Below the pieces are notes generated by a model that was given only the letters and a program-made list of their open reading frames with translations, searched no databases and had not been told where the DNA came from. Below, one piece after another: positions 47,881-60,888 of a stretch of DNA of 64,000 bases. Each line of letters begins with the position of its first letter. Within the stretch, counting starts at the first letter, position 1. This stretch comes from Lethocerus indicus (Eukaryota > Arthropoda > Insecta > Hemiptera > Belostomatidae): contig JACDQD010000002.1 of NCBI GenBank assembly GCA_019843655.1, positions 16,391,154 through 16,455,153 of the forward strand, in the 5' to 3' direction. A program made the translations under genes and the position numbers.

Positions 47881-48620
47881 CGTGTTGTGGGGAAGGGGAG
47901 TGTATATTTAATTTTGTATACGTTTCTAATATATTTCGGTATGGATCGGGTTTTATCTCCGTTGATGAATTCGCAGGGCTAATGGGCTGAACCTAAAGTG
48001 TTCCAAGAACGTATTACCGGGGCGATTCGGGAAAAGCGGGCGGGTTACTCTTAATTAATGCGCGACATGGATAGGGGGCATCGAATTGTAGGCTGGAGGG
48101 GGGGATGGTTAGAATGGGGTGAGAACAACGGTGGGACGTGTTGGAAGTGTTTGAAAGCATTTATCATAGTGGCGGGGATTCATTGTGGGGGAGGGAGCGG
48201 TACATTGTACGTCTAATCTGGAATTGAGGGTACGCACCAGCGGTCGGACACAATCCGGGGCGGTCGCCGCCGCCGCCGCCGCCGGCCAACAGCCGCCGTC
48301 TCCACAATAAAACACGCCCGATATTTACGTGCTAGCTCATTAACAGCGCCGCCTCCGGACGAGAGTCCTGGGTGCCCCACCCGCGGGGGCTTTAATAGAC
48401 CATTGTGCCGCCGCTCACCTCCCTCGGGCCGGCCGACAATTTAGCCGGAATTACGGCACAATTACCAGAGACGGAGCCAGAGAAAGCCGCCACGACCACG
48501 GCGACAGGTCCGGTTTTTTCCCCACCGCTACCTCACCTCCCAGCCTTTTATAACTAAGTCCCCATTACAACGTCCCAGAAGTAATTTCTTCGTCCCCGGT
48601 TAACTGTTTCGTCCATTTAT
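47881..48620. promoter_or_regulatory. Large GC-rich island with (GCC)n and TAGGGGGC
   Basis: TAGGGGGC is at 48072-48079, a G-rich tract lies near 48090-48108, and a perfect (CGC)n run spans 48265-48284. CpG-rich to about 48500. The trinucleotide run gives an alanine stretch in a minus-strand frame that is otherwise unrecognised. Candidate promoter or enhancer by composition. Confidence 0.35.
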
Positions 48621-50070
48621 CTTCTAACCGAGACTCTTCCATCGTAAGTTATAAATTTCCCACTTGAAACAAAATTCTAAATTTTGTAGAACAGCGCTGG
48701 TGACCGCCGTTAAAGAATCGTACCGGCAGAGTTTCGATAGTGTACGGAAATTTTAATGTTTCTATTGCCCAATTTCTGCATTGAATTTCTATTAGTTTCG
48801 TAAAACGGGTTAAGACAGTAATATTGGAGCTTGGGACAGATAAGGTTCCAGTAGCATTTTTGCAAACAATTTTCGAACAAGTGACAATTGCCTCGTGCAC
48901 TTAATTTCATTCATTTAGAGTGACTTTTGAAGTATCAAGTAAAATTTGTTTGAAAATCAAAAGGTATTGCAATACAGCAAACCATTTGTAAGTATAGAAA
49001 AATGACGTTATCTACAGAAACCACTACGATTGAGTACAATATTCCACGCTCAAAGAAGGAACCCGAAGAACAGAGAATAAAGAGATCAATGGCAAAAATT
49101 GTGGTATTAATAACAGACCATGTTGCAGCAGATCAATAAATATTTGCAAACGGAAAATTATTGACAGGGCCGAAATTAAATCGGATTTAAAAATCTGTAA
49201 AACAGACTGTAAATCCATCAAAAGGCCGGAAAGATTGTGCAAGGTGGTGACTCAGTAAGATCTGAAGGGCCGCCAGATAACCGCCTAATGCGTTTCGATA
49301 ATCAAATGAACTGTTAAATAACGTTCGATAGCCCCCTCCACTCCCCCCCGGGCCATATCTAGAAAGTTGTCTAACTGCCTGCCTACGCACTCGGTACGAA
49401 ATACACGCTCGTGCGCAATGCGTATTTTGCAATGCAGAGTTACTTACAATCGGAGTATCTACGATTGGAGTGTCTAAACGGTGATTTCAAGACGGATAGT
49501 GCAAGACTGAAATAATGACCGATAAAATGAGACAGGTTCAATGCGGTCATTGGCTCCACTGCTGGTTCGAGAAAATGACGCTGACGGAAATAACATTGGT
49601 ATTTTTTCTAAGTTTCTATTAAATTCAGCGTAAAAAGATTATAAAAGTGTTCAGCAACATGTACGTCATTTTAGCTATATGTTACAATTTTAGCTATCGT
49701 TTTATCCGACTAATTTTATTGAGTTCGGCTAATGACAATATTATAGAAGTATCGACATTCTTTTATCGCGGAGTCTATTCCGCTTATATTTTTTTTCTTT
49801 GATGCAGTTATTTGCAGTGTTAAATTAATAAAGCGCAGATGCGAGGTAGGTGTTGTTTTTCATTTAACCGCAAATAAAGCTGCAAAACATTAGCCGCGGG
49901 GTCACTCACACCTTCCCCTTGTAAACAAAAAACGACCGTACCGCAATATCGAATAAACGGGACACAAAATTACGGGAGGGACAAAAAATTGACGATTGTT
50001 AACCCGGGACCCAATTAATTCTACAAATTGATCGGTTGCGTTGAGTGTGAAATGGGCGTCGGACTCATCT
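48621..50070. other. AT-rich to mixed spacer
   Basis: A modest GC patch lies at 49250-49430 (CAGATAACCGCC near 49273, CCCCCCCGGG near 49345). Nothing recognised otherwise. Confidence 0.4.
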
Positions 50071-50300
50071 TCGGGCTCGTTAAGGACAGTGTAACTGGCC
50101 GGTGTCTCACCTGCCAGACCCCATCCACACACCCGGTTACAGAGAAACCCGCAGTAGCTAATTTGTCCACGATTAGAAATCGCCGGACCGAACAGGAAAT
50201 TCGTCACTCGGAATACCCGGCCTTCTGTATTTGGCCGAGGCAGGAGTGTTTCCTTCCGCCCGACAAGGAAACCACCGGCCCCCCTCATCATACGAGAACA
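50071..50300. other. Moderately GC-rich island
   Basis: Long frames on both strands (145 codons minus, 120 codons plus) overlap almost completely. Neither is recognised and at most one could be real. Confidence 0.25.
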
Positions 50301-51950
50301 ACTTTTCCTTACACTGCTGCGGATATCAGGCTGTGTCATAAATCTGCTTGTCCCAGTTGGCTGTTTCAGTTAATAATTAATTTAATCTAAGCAATCAGAT
50401 AAACCTATTACTTTTAATCAATAGTACTTCTAACATTCTTAATCATTCAGAAAAAATACAGGTCCCACCAAAGAAAAGTTCTTGTTTTAATAATAACGAA
50501 AGCAGATCCCGTACGTTTATGAACTTGTGAACATGAAGTCGAATCTGAATTCATTATATAAAAATGAATGAAAAGAAACCAGGGAAGCGTTTATAAACAA
50601 CCGAGGGAAGGTTCTCAGCCGGGCTCCACCTTTCATCTCCCCCAAAAGATAGAAGTTAACGGGCATTAATAATAAAGTGTATTCGGTAATTGGAGTTCCA
50701 ATTTTAATAAGCAATTATATCGCAACAGCTCGGCTCTAGTTGTTAGTTGTTGCTTAGTTAGCGAACACGCGATGAACCGTCCCACTGGGAAACCTTCCTC
50801 CTCCAGTCTATTGACCGCTAGCTCGCAGCTGTGCAGTCCGAGCACAGAGCCCAGTCGAGTATTCAGAAATTTTACTTATGAAATCTACATATTGCCGTCT
50901 CTGAAACTTTTTGTTTCACACTCGAATTAACAAGTGAATTAACTGCTGTTTCAATAAAATTGAAAACGTAAATCAAAAATGAATAAATGAAAGAGTGTAT
51001 TGATTGGAATGCGGGTTTAAGTCTTCCTAGGTTGTGGGGAATACTACCCCAAGTAATAAAATTTCTAAAAATAATTGCGTTATTATACTCTCAAATCAGC
51101 CAGCCCGCCACTATGGACATAGTTCAGTTCACTTAAGGCATTATTCATTCGGAGCAACCCATGGTACACATGGTATATATAATAAGCAAAGCGGGTATAC
51201 AAAGCTACACGGGTTCAGTCTCCTCCCAACTGACCTTTTTTTCCGCTACACAGTTCTGAGGGCATTAAAAATGCAGCGATATTTAAATAATAAGTACGAA
51301 CGATGTAGACTTCAAAAACATGTCATGTAACATACCAAAATGTTGGTCCACCTTAAACGCAGGATCTAAGATAACAAGCACTCGGGTAATGAAAATGTTC
51401 AAATACTTTCTTAGTAATTTTTCGAAACATGCCCTGTAGCGGGATCCTACCGTTAATAACAAGCAGCCACACAATTATCAGCTTCTTTTTGCTGCAGGAA
51501 ACTTTAAGCTAAGTGAAACAGAACAAATCATATTGTTTACAAAAAGTGAAGAAAGACACTGCCAACTAATTCAATTAGTATTGTAACTAAATACTTTCAA
51601 TTATTGATATTTCATTATTAAAAGCCAATCGGGTACTTCACTCTCGCTTGCCCGATCATTACTTTAAAGGGACGAGTCATAAGCACTTAATAAGTAAGCC
51701 ATAAAGTCGTTATATGAAGGCACATGCACGAAATAATTGGACGGTTCAATAAATACTGGGTGCCTTATTGTACTAAATGGTATAAACGGTGTCCTTCTGT
51801 TGGAAAATGTAAGTAGGAAATTATAAGTCTTTCAATACAATTTTCATTTGGGAAATAATAAGTTAGAACGTTCCTGTAGAACATCCCTGTCAATTAATGA
51901 TTCCCCACCGGAGGAATTTCTTGAAATATCTGATATTATATTGGAGCTCA
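50301..51950. other. AT-rich spacer
   Basis: A small GC patch lies near 50770-50850. Nothing recognised. Confidence 0.4.
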
Positions 51951-52390
51951 TTAGATTGATCACAGTAGGAAAGTCGGTTCGGACCCATTATTCTGGCGTA
52001 CCGGTTCCGAATAAGGAAAGAAGAAAACGTTTTACGGACTGTTGGGCCGGAGCGGATACATTTTGCCGGCTCCTCTCTGTCAACAGGTGTTATTGCTCCG
52101 ATTATTAAGAGGGCCTCCGCTCAATGTGAAACTGACAGCGCGCCTATAAATCAACAGCGGCCCGCTCCCTATTCAGATCCCCGCAATAAAAACGACATCC
52201 CCCGCACTCCACCAAACGGCCGCTGGCCGTGCCCAATACCGAAATATTTATTGCGTTCCAAACATTCTAGACGGCCGGGACAACCGTGTTCAAACCGGCT
52301 GTGAAATTGAATTGAACCATACCGACGATGACTTTTCGCGGTAACGCCGGCAACCCATTCGTTGAGCCTAATTACACGAATCTAACAATG
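51951..52390. other. GC-rich island with ACGGCC-GCT-GGCCGT palindrome
   Basis: The inverted repeat at 52216-52230 has 6-bp arms. The rest is CpG-rich without further pattern. Confidence 0.3.
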
Positions 52391-53780
52391 AAAATCTTTA
52401 AACTTTATAAAAATACACAGAGCTCATAAGTTGTATAATCGCTTGATATTAATGTGTATAATTATATATACTCCCGTGACGCCCCGTGATTGATGTGTTC
52501 ATGCTTTCTAGTTGTAGAGTGAGATATTCATGAAGTTTCTGTTTCATACATTTTATGCCGGAATTTATATTTGTCTTTTCATACATTGATGGAAGTAAAT
52601 CGTAATAAAGCTGCAATTTGGGCGTGAAATAATTGTGGGATTAATCTTGAGTTATATCGACGGCTTTTATTGCAGAATTCAAATATTTGTAACACGATAT
52701 TGAACCGCGGTTCTCGGTTGTATTTCAACTTTTTATTTGAATCTGTCACCCCCAGATACGCATTAATCAAAGGATTATTCGTGGGCCGCAGGCGCAATCT
52801 GGGATAAAATAACATGACAGAATAATTCATTCAAATGCTCCTCAGAATATAGGGTAGGTGAATTACAGACTCCCACCATTTACGCCCATTGCATTACATC
52901 ATAGTTTTTGAACGCCGGGTAAAATACTGAAAAGACCTCAAGTGTTTCTAGAAAAACGGCTCAGAGAACCCCCGCAGCACCGCAGTAAACTATGGATCCA
53001 AATTACGATGTAAGTCTGATGGCTCAATTTGAAGGGAGTAATTTTGAAATAAATGAGTTCTCGCCCTTGAGCTGTACGCTCCGATAATAAAACATTCGAA
53101 GGAGCTGGTTAAATATTCATCGTCTCTCGCTTCCAAAACACTGACTGGCTGAAGATGGTGAATTCAGAAAACTAGATCGTTCTGAACTCAAAATAACAGC
53201 ATTCAAATTGTTGAAATAGAAGATCCAAGATATTTGTGAAGTTATCATTTTCTTGTATTTTTCCAACTGTCCCTCGTTCCATCATCAATGGTGGAATTTA
53301 ATCCAATTCGTTACTATATAGATATTAAAATCATAACATTAAAGTCAAATAATATTATATAAAATTGCTTTAGGAATATATTTTTCCACATACTTTAATT
53401 TCGCATTCCCATTGTTCGTTATATTTACCCCCCGGATCCAGTGAAAATAAATGAATCACAAGAATTCTATAAGTATAATACTGCGCAACAGGACTTTGTG
53501 CGTGATACGAATGGCGTCACGATTTCATCTGATAAGTGATATAGAATGAGATCAGACTGGTGCTGGTTGCAAGATTAGTAGTTATTCTAACTGCAAATAA
53601 ATTCATCTAAGATTCTGAGCGGGGGACTCACCAAGCTGTTTTCGTTCCAGCTGGCATCAATGCCAAATAAAAATGCGACCGTATCCGATACAGACCAGTT
53701 TAGTACAGAATACGGGAATTCACCGGACAGTAATTATTTCTTTAGTTATATAACGAGGCACGATCCAATGTTTTAACTAT
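52391..53780. other. AT-rich spacer
   Basis: Nothing recognised. Confidence 0.4.
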
Positions 53781-54140
53781 CCTCATCAGTTCTCAAAGGC
53801 GGCAGGGAAACGGGCCTAAAAGGTGGGACCGCCTTCAAAACAGGAAACCGGGGCCTAGTGGCAATTTAAAACAGAAAACAAATCGGGCACTCGAACAAGT
53901 TATCTACGGTTTTCTTCATTTCCGTATCGGGTTCAATGGGCGAGCCCATCCGACGCGATCAAAATTAACCGCCGCCCCTTTTCTTCGAAAGGGCTCAATA
54001 TTATCACCGAGTAATTTCCTGCAACAACGTTTATCTGTTAGGACGTCGAACGAGAGAGGAGACGTCCCCTAACAGTTTGGAGAACTCCAGGCCCCACTCC
54101 GTTTTTCTACCCTCTCTTCGAAAGTCTAATTTTCGCATAA
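53781..54140. other. GC-rich island
   Basis: CTTCGAAAG recurs near 53983 and 54117. No other pattern. Confidence 0.25.
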
Positions 54141-54760
54141 CTGAAAACAGGAATCGTAATTTCAGATTTGAATTTGTTACAAGAATTAAAAATTAGTTGT
54201 AAAACGAAACATTGTTTAAAATACAATACGAGCGTAATTCAAACTAACCAACTGTTCAGATAATTCTTGTACAATAATCACTCTAGAACAGAACATTTCC
54301 TTAACAATACATCAAACATACTGTACATTATCATATTAAAAAATTATAATAAATGTGTCAACAATGGTAAACCTCGTTTCAAAGGTGCCGCTATGGCCTG
54401 CTGGACTTTCATATTCACTGAAATATTTTTGTTAATATAAATTTATTTAAAAAAGTGTTATCAAAATAAAAATTTAAAAACATGAATACCATTACATATC
54501 ATTACTGAGGAATTGTAGGAAAAATTGCATTAAATATCCCATTAATCCCGTACTTCTAGGGACATATTTTTGATCACACATGGCACATACCCAGAAGATA
54601 TTATACATTGATTGTCTTAGCTATTTCTAATGGGGTAATGAAACCCTTGCGGATTATGTTAAGCGAAACCAATTTCTTAATTGATGCCAAACATTTGGAC
54701 GGACAGTCAAAAGGTTCACAGAGCAAATAAATAGAATCGGCCTCTGCCGCATCTCCCGGC
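54141..54760. other. AT-rich spacer
   Basis: Nothing recognised. Confidence 0.4.
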
Positions 54761-55080
54761 GGCCATTTCGGTAATTGATTCGGTTTATAATCGGACTGGT
54801 TGGCCCGGGCCGGGAGTGTACACACATAACGCACACGGCTGCGCCCGATTATTCAAATTTGGAAATAGCTAAAGGCTGCGATAACGAACTGGCACTGGGG
54901 CACCCCCCGGACCAACAATTCAGGGAAGGGGGCGGAGGGGGGTGGGTGTTGTGGCATTTTCAGGCACAACCGCCTTCCCCATCCGTTTAGAAATATGATC
55001 CCCGAATTTATTTTCAATTCATTTGCAACCTATTCACCGAGATTATCTGTCCATGGGACCAGGGGGCAGGATCATCTAGT
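54761..55080. other. GC-rich island
   Basis: A G-rich tract at 54927-54950 and CCCGGGCCGGG near 54802. No gene recognised. Confidence 0.3.
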
Positions 55081-55480
55081 TTTAAATCCGTTACCCTGAC
55101 CTGATTTGAGTATTTAACGTTCTTATATATCTCCTGATTAAGGCTTTGTCGTTCTATTGTGTTATATCATTAATTTCTTATACGAATTGTTATATTAATA
55201 ATTTAAATGTCACGCCTAGACAATCGTATGATTGCTTTACAGAAGAATGCTAAATGTGAATTGGGACAGCGCAAAAGTGTCGCGAATAGAAATAGTACCG
55301 GATATTCCAGGAAGTGATATTTTCCACAGTTGGGTCGCTGACAGCTTAGTTAGCTGAACATTGTAACATTTTAGTATTGATTAACGTAGAATGTTTTCTT
55401 TTCATTGATATATACTGTTAGTCTTCTCCTCATAGCGAAATATTAAATTGCTTGGGTTACAAAATTCCACGGAAAAGAAG
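55081..55480. other. AT-rich spacer
   Basis: Nothing recognised. Confidence 0.4.
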
Positions 55481-55790
55481 TCGAATTTCCGATCTGATGA
55501 AAGGATAGATGGGTGAGCGCTACGCCCCCCCCCCCCCCAACTACAATTTCCTTTTCGGAGATAATTTACGCCGTTCCGTCCGGCGGATAAGATCTCTTCG
55601 TTGACTCGATCTGAGAGCCTCGAAATTAGTCGAGATTTGGCGGCGATTAGACAATTTCCATTAGGACAAAGCGGGTGCGGTGATGGCGTGGTGGGGGTTT
55701 GGGGGTCGACCGAGGGAAACGGCCACGAACAACGCGAGACCGGCCGAACAAAGCCCCACGGCTTAATACCGGGCCTCAAAGTAATGAAAC
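55481..55790. other. GC-rich island with C14 tract
   Basis: C14 is at 55525-55538. GGAGATAATTT and GGATAAGATC (GATA words) lie near 55557 and 55585. G-rich segment at 55675-55710. Confidence 0.35.
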
Positions 55791-55923
55791 ACATTATACG
55801 TATAGAGCGTATTCTATAGTGCAACGTATTTAGTAGAATAGGTACAGTGTAGGTACAGACTGCATAGAATACAACATGTAGAGCAGTATGTAGGCCAGTA
55901 TGGACACAAATATCACCAGTTAC

Positions 55924-56085
55924 CTGATCCGCCAGTAAAGTAATTAGTGTTAATGCTTCCGAAAACTTGGTCCACCTTTGGAGCAAGTGTGATAAATCAG
56001 CCCTCATAAAACTCTCCTCACGATAAGGTGATTGATTGGGAATGTTTATTATTCTTTTTACATATTTACATAATTCTTTCTTTGG
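55924..56085 (-). other. Candidate coding exon within the longest open frame (unrecognised)
   Basis: The minus-strand frame 56100-55402 is open for 232 codons, the longest in the window. Its first part lies in AT-balanced DNA, where long open frames are less expected. A minus-strand CGTACAG precedes 56085 and CAG|GTAACT follows 55924, enclosing exactly 54 codons in phase 0. It includes RADLSHLLQRWTKFSEALT, an amphipathic stretch. Beyond the donor the frame continues with a hydrophobic segment (about residues 70-90 of the open frame) and then degenerates into Pro/Arg-rich sequence encoded by the GC island, which looks non-coding. No family recognised; a chemosensory-receptor-like exon cannot be excluded but is not supported. 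Confidence 0.22.
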
Positions 56086-56165
56086 CTGTACGAGGATCAA
56101 TACATATTGTAAGGGTGTTCAGTGATATGCGAGTGTGAGGAGAAATTATTAGGAATTTCTTCGGT

Positions 56166-56600
56166 AGGAGTCGAGGATGAAAAGACGGTAGAAACGCAAC
56201 TTCGGAGGTGCCCCCGGGGCGACCGCTTCTTTTGAGCTTGCGAGGGGGCGGTGGTAATTGGCCGGTGGTGGGGCCGGGGCCGGGTAATTGCGGCGGCGCG
56301 CTAATTGTCGTCACCGAGGCCCACCAAGCTCCCCCCCCCGGCGGAGGGCGAGAGCGGCTCTAATAATAGCCGGTGTTGGCCCCCCGATACCATCTTCGCA
56401 GCCCGGTTACCCAGCGAGGCCCTCTCTCTTCTCTGGCCGCACACCGCCCGGACCCCCCATTAATGTGTTAACACTCCTTTGTCAAACCCTGATTTAATTG
56501 TTCCGCTCCTCTCGCCCGCTAATCGACACTCTGACACGCCGTTTGAGCCCGTCTCTATTCCGAACGAAGTATTCGTCCCTCAAAATTTCCATAATAAATT
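56166..56600. promoter_or_regulatory. GC-rich island with C9 and TAATTG words
   Basis: Dense GC at 56210-56460 containing GGTAATTG and GCTAATTG homeodomain-type words and C9 (56331-56339). The right flank to about 56600 is pyrimidine-rich. Function inferred. Confidence 0.3.
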
Positions 56601-56860
56601 GACACGGTATTGTAACATTAAAACCAATTTATATTCCCCGGAATTAAATACGTCCCTATTCATTGATTTGTTCAACGTCTAAGTTTAACGTAAAAACCGG
56701 TTGTCCGCGCGTAGAACAACAGTATAAATACGACACCAACAAATATATAAATACGATTTGCCCGAAAGATTTTATGTCGATTCGGAGTCGAAACTAATAA
56801 TTTTTATTGTTCGTCGTAGAAGGATTGCCTTGAACAGGATTGCAGTTGGAACTAGTAGGG
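56601..56860. other. AT-rich spacer
   Basis: AACCGGTT near 56694, a Grainyhead-type palindrome core. Nothing else. Confidence 0.3.
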
Positions 56861-57270
56861 AGGAGAAGATTGGCCCGAGTCCGTGTGGGCCGGCCATCAA
56901 CGTGGAAACTGGAAAACTCGGAAACAGTCCTCACCGGGTATGACGGGCAGTTGTCAAACCGCTCCTGTAACCGGTGCCGGGTGGAGGGGGAGGAGGATGA
57001 GGAGGAGGGGGGGGTTCGTCCACGATAAAAATACGACCGGATACCATCTAGGACAAAGTTTCTTGGCTCAATTTCAAAATAGATAACCCGGGGTTGAAGC
57101 GGTTCATGAATAGAGCGGCGTTGTCTATCTTGCGGCTCTTCACCTGCCACCGTCCCACCGCCGATACCGGCTAAGATCCGATCGGTCACCCCCGCGATCT
57201 CGGCCGCTACAAAGGCGCCTTAAATTAACTCCGATCCGAGACGCCGCCGTTTTCTAGATAAAAGCGTTCC
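56861..57270. other. GC-rich island with polypurine tract
   Basis: 56983-57014 is nearly all purine, ending in G8, and is G-quadruplex- and triplex-prone. It encodes Glu/Gly runs in artefactual frames. Confidence 0.35.
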
Positions 57271-57590
57271 AAAAACTTATCCGACTTACAAATCCGACCG
57301 AATAAAGCGGCGATTGTAGAAAAAAAAATCTCCCCCGGACTAACCTCGATATAAATTTGGCCATCAGTTAAGGGAACGGTAAAGAACGGTTTTAAATTTT
57401 AATGAATATTTAGCAGGCAATGTTAAATAGATAAGATCGGTATAAATCTCGAACGGTCAGATTGGCCGGAGTCATTTTAAATACGGCGAATTAAACAAAT
57501 CTCTAAATCGATGGAAAGATTGTACCCGAGTCAAGTGTATAATGAAACGTTAAACGTTACAAAAGGCTCCGGAGGTCGATAAATAAAAGA
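57271..57590. other. AT-rich spacer with CpG
   Basis: Nothing recognised. Confidence 0.35.
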
Positions 57591-58230
57591 AAGTCCTTTA
57601 AAATCTTTCGCTCTCGGTCGCGCGAGTCCACCCTCCCCCCTCGCAATTACACTCAATGCCCTCATAACTTACACTGGCGAATTTTAAATCATCTAGAAAG
57701 GATCACGCTACGACATCCTAATATCACCGCAAAGCGCCGATTATTGCCTTAATTTTGTTATCGTTGACGTTGTAAATTGTCCCCTAAAGCTGTCGCTTGA
57801 GGACTAAAGGGAAGGGAAAGACGGACTAACGGGTAGAGAGTGCGGCCGCGGATCTGGAGTTGTTTTCGGCGATTCGTCAAGTGGTCCCGTACAGGATATG
57901 AAAACGAGCGGCGGGCCCGGTCTAGTTTCTTAGTCCGGGGGCGGGCGCCGCTTATCTCCGGCCCGTGTAAAAGCTTGCCGCCCCCTCGGACTCATTGCAG
58001 ATTCAGAGCACGGCTGTTGCACTTCATTTCCCCGTGTTAGCGAGCTCTCCGCCCTCCTCCTTCCTATTCTCTAATCAAAATAACCCCCTTACCCCTTGTT
58101 ATCCCACTCCTCGGCTTTTCCCCGGCCTTCTTTAGCCGCCCCCCCACCACGCCTCCCGTGGCCCGGAATTAACCTAGTCCCACCTGCGCCGGCGTTACGA
58201 CTCCAGCATAACTCCAGTACATTTATCTTA
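57591..58230. other. GC-rich island with C/T-skewed right half
   Basis: GCTTATCTCCGG near 57950 (GATA word); 58030-58200 is pyrimidine-rich on the plus strand. No gene recognised. Confidence 0.3.
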
Positions 58231-59956
58231 TTTGCTTTCGATAGTCTCCAATCATATTTACATTGTCCCTTGGCCCATGTATGTATTTATACTATAATGT
58301 CTGGGATGCTCCATGTCACATCAAAAAATATAAGGGATTTTACTAATGGAGTTTCATACCTGCCCTCTGGTAACGTACATTTTCTTCGTGGAGTGAAGTA
58401 AAATTGTGGTTTAAAAACGCGCCACCCAGAAGAGAGAATGGACGCTGATCATTCATCGGCGAAAAGACATTGAATTAAGTCTGCGAATCAATTTTTTGTC
58501 TGTTTTCACCGAGTACATCATAGTTCACGATGTTTCCAGTCCGTCAGCGTTGGAATGGGGGGCTGGAGGAACACGGGGCCATTTGTACAGTTGGAAGAAG
58601 ACAAATAAGAAATAGGATCCGTGATGTCTATTCGCGCCACACCTACAGGGGCCGGGGCATTTGTCATAACGCTAGAAAGGTGCCACAGAGACGGCAAGGC
58701 GACATTTAATCCAACCGAGAGATATGACAACGATAATGCCGCCCAACTCTCTCTACACATACAGGATCCAAACCCACAATCTGTTTTCGAATCTGAACAC
58801 GACAACAGGACTGACTTCCTCTTAATTTAAAACAACTGGACCCACACGTCCCAATGTTCAACTATTCAACCTCCGGTTCGAAGAGCAAAAGAAAAAAATA
58901 ACGCTCCGAGATATTTGCTCACCCCTCGAACTCGTGTTATAAATTAAATTCTTAGATTTATCTCGAAATAAATGTTTCTTCCTAGATCCTTGAATTATCT
59001 TAAGTACGCTCCGGGCCAATAATACTGCCCGTGAATAAATTCCTTAGGCAATAGAATACGTCTGTAGTTTTACTATCTATAGAGTTGCGGTTCCGCGGAT
59101 AATAAAATTTGCAAGATAATAAATAATTAAAAAACGATTTTGTACGAGATTGTATTGTTATCGTCTTTAATTTCAAAGATATCCGTAATTTTCCGAAAAT
59201 TTTATCAGCTTATTTAAACCGTTTAATAAAGCAGAGAATAATAAATATTATAGTACTAAAAAATTATTCAAATTCGAATTTCCTGCCTGGAAATTCGATT
59301 CAGGAGGTCACATCTCAAGCATTCAAATACCCAATACATAATGAGGGCACGATTTACGGTTAGTTCTTCTAAACCAATCAAACTCCGTTCTGGATTACTT
59401 TGAGCTACTGACCTACCACGAAAATGTCTTCTCTGAAACGCCTAAACGAATCCTACATTTTCCGTCACCCGTCCAAACTCATTATCGATACTGCAAATTA
59501 AGCCGTACTACCCGAAAAATTAAAGCGATCAACAATTTGAGATACGGTAGAGATGAAGGAGGCCGTGGAGATCCTGGCTGATAGCACGTGAGAATATTCC
59601 TACTGCGTAAGAACATTGTGAAACGGGTGACCACCTGTGAATTTTAATATGTTTCCTGCCTCGATAATTAACGCATCGCGCACTGCGGAAATTTAACGTT
59701 GGTAATTGGGATAATTGAAGACCGAAGGAAATTTGCATTCTGTTAAGCGTGTTAATGCATAAACAGTTTCCCCTCGTTAAAGAAATAAAAATGCATAAGT
59801 ACATTCACGTTTCTGAGGGTTTATATTATAGTTAATAACTTGCTCCTATTAGTTCTTGTGGTGCTCCTATTTTATATAGTATTGTTGAACAGTTGAAAAA
59901 TAACAAAAAGTAAAAAAATTATTTGTACTGTATTAACAGATTCCCGCGTTATTGTT
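58231..59956. other. Mixed to AT-rich spacer
   Basis: 58518-58830 has a more even, codon-like composition with open frames on both strands (95 codons minus, 69 plus), none recognised. CACGATTTAC at 59349-59358 repeats a block of the module at 60.8 and 62.6 kb, but without the other blocks. Confidence 0.3.
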
Positions 59957-60139
59957 ATGAAAATGATCCTTCATCCATTGTATGACCAAATTTTTTTCTA
60001 TACAAACGCACCCATAAACTCGAGTTTTTGTTTAGAGGACTTAAAAATGTACTATTGTGCAAAGGATCGACGAATTTCCAAACCTTCTCGTGAGCTCGAT
60101 CGATTCCTTCGGATTAGAAGTAATTTCAGTAAAAGGACG
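59957..60139 (+). other. Candidate coding exon with strong splice donor (unrecognised)
   Basis: An ATG at 59957 opens a frame of 61 codons that runs into GACGG|GTAAGT, a near-optimal 5' splice site with its GT at 60140-60141. The peptide is of ordinary composition (for example SRELDRFLRIRSNFSK) in AT-rich DNA. The acceptor side is weak (TATTAACAG near 59940). No family recognised. Confidence 0.2.
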
Positions 60140-60590
60140 GGTAAGTGATTTTCAAAAAATCGTTTTTAATTTAAACTTTTAACGAAAAGCCCGGGCTATT
60201 TTAATTATACAATAATTTCGCAGAGTGGAATTTAATAAAATCGACGACTTTAAAGCTGGGGTAATGGTAAAATTTCATTCGGTTTTACGAGTTAATCTAT
60301 CGTCTGGCTCCGATACCCCTCCCCACCGCCGAAATATCAAGTTTTCCATTATGCGAAAGATGAGAGGATAAGGATTATTTAAATTGGCTTTACCCGCCTA
60401 GCCTTAAGATATAACCGGTTGATTCCGATAATCGAAAAATTATCAGGAGCAATTTGTTTTACGAGTTATATCCTATTGGAGGGCGGCGGGGGAAGGGGGC
60501 TTTTGTTACTGTAACGGTCAGACGGGGAAAACTCTTCTTTCCGATACAGAAGATGATTCAGGTGGACGGTGGAAGTGAGGAGAATGGGAA
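60140..60590. other. AT-rich spacer grading into GC-rich flank of module A
   Basis: AACCGGTT near 60415 is a Grainyhead-type palindrome. Otherwise nothing. Confidence 0.3.
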
Positions 60591-60599
60591 GAAAAAAGA

Positions 60600-60860
60600 G
60601 AAAACGGACGACTTAAAGAGGAGGCCCCGACAATATCTTCGTCTTCTTCTCGCTGGCACACGCACGCACAGACGCACACAGACATTTTCTCAGCGCTCCA
60701 TCTTCTTTAAAGAGGTGTGTATACAGAGGGGGCCGACAAGGGGAGAACGGCGGGGGATGAGTGTGGGGAATGAGGGAGGAGCTCCATGTTAGATTGAGAT
60801 CACGATTTACTTGAGGCTTGTTCTCAGGTGTTACGACCCCTCCTTCCTCACACTCAGACA
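60600..60860 (+). repeat. Triplicated module, copy A
   Basis: Blocks in order: ACTTAAAGAG (60611-60620), pyrimidine/CA-rich filler, CTTTAAAGAGGTGTGTA (60705-60721), purine-rich filler, TAGATTGAGA (60790), CACGATTTACT (60801-60811), TTCTCAGGTGTTA (60821-60833). Shared with copies B and C. AGGTGT in two blocks matches the T-box half-site core, and CAGGTG is an E-box. Confidence 0.7.
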
Positions 60861-60874
60861 CTCGCGCGCCCTAG

Positions 60875-60888
60875 ACACACACACACAC
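60875..60888. repeat. (AC)7 microsatellite
   Basis: Short AC dinucleotide run at the right edge of module A. Confidence 0.9.

Noticed and set aside
49902..50390. 145-codon minus and 120-codon plus frames
   Set aside because: They overlap almost completely and neither shows a recognisable motif, signal peptide or splice context.
58518..58830. Possible degraded transposase or gene fragment with even composition
   Set aside because: I read several frames on both strands and found no transposase signature or conserved block, only a hint from composition.
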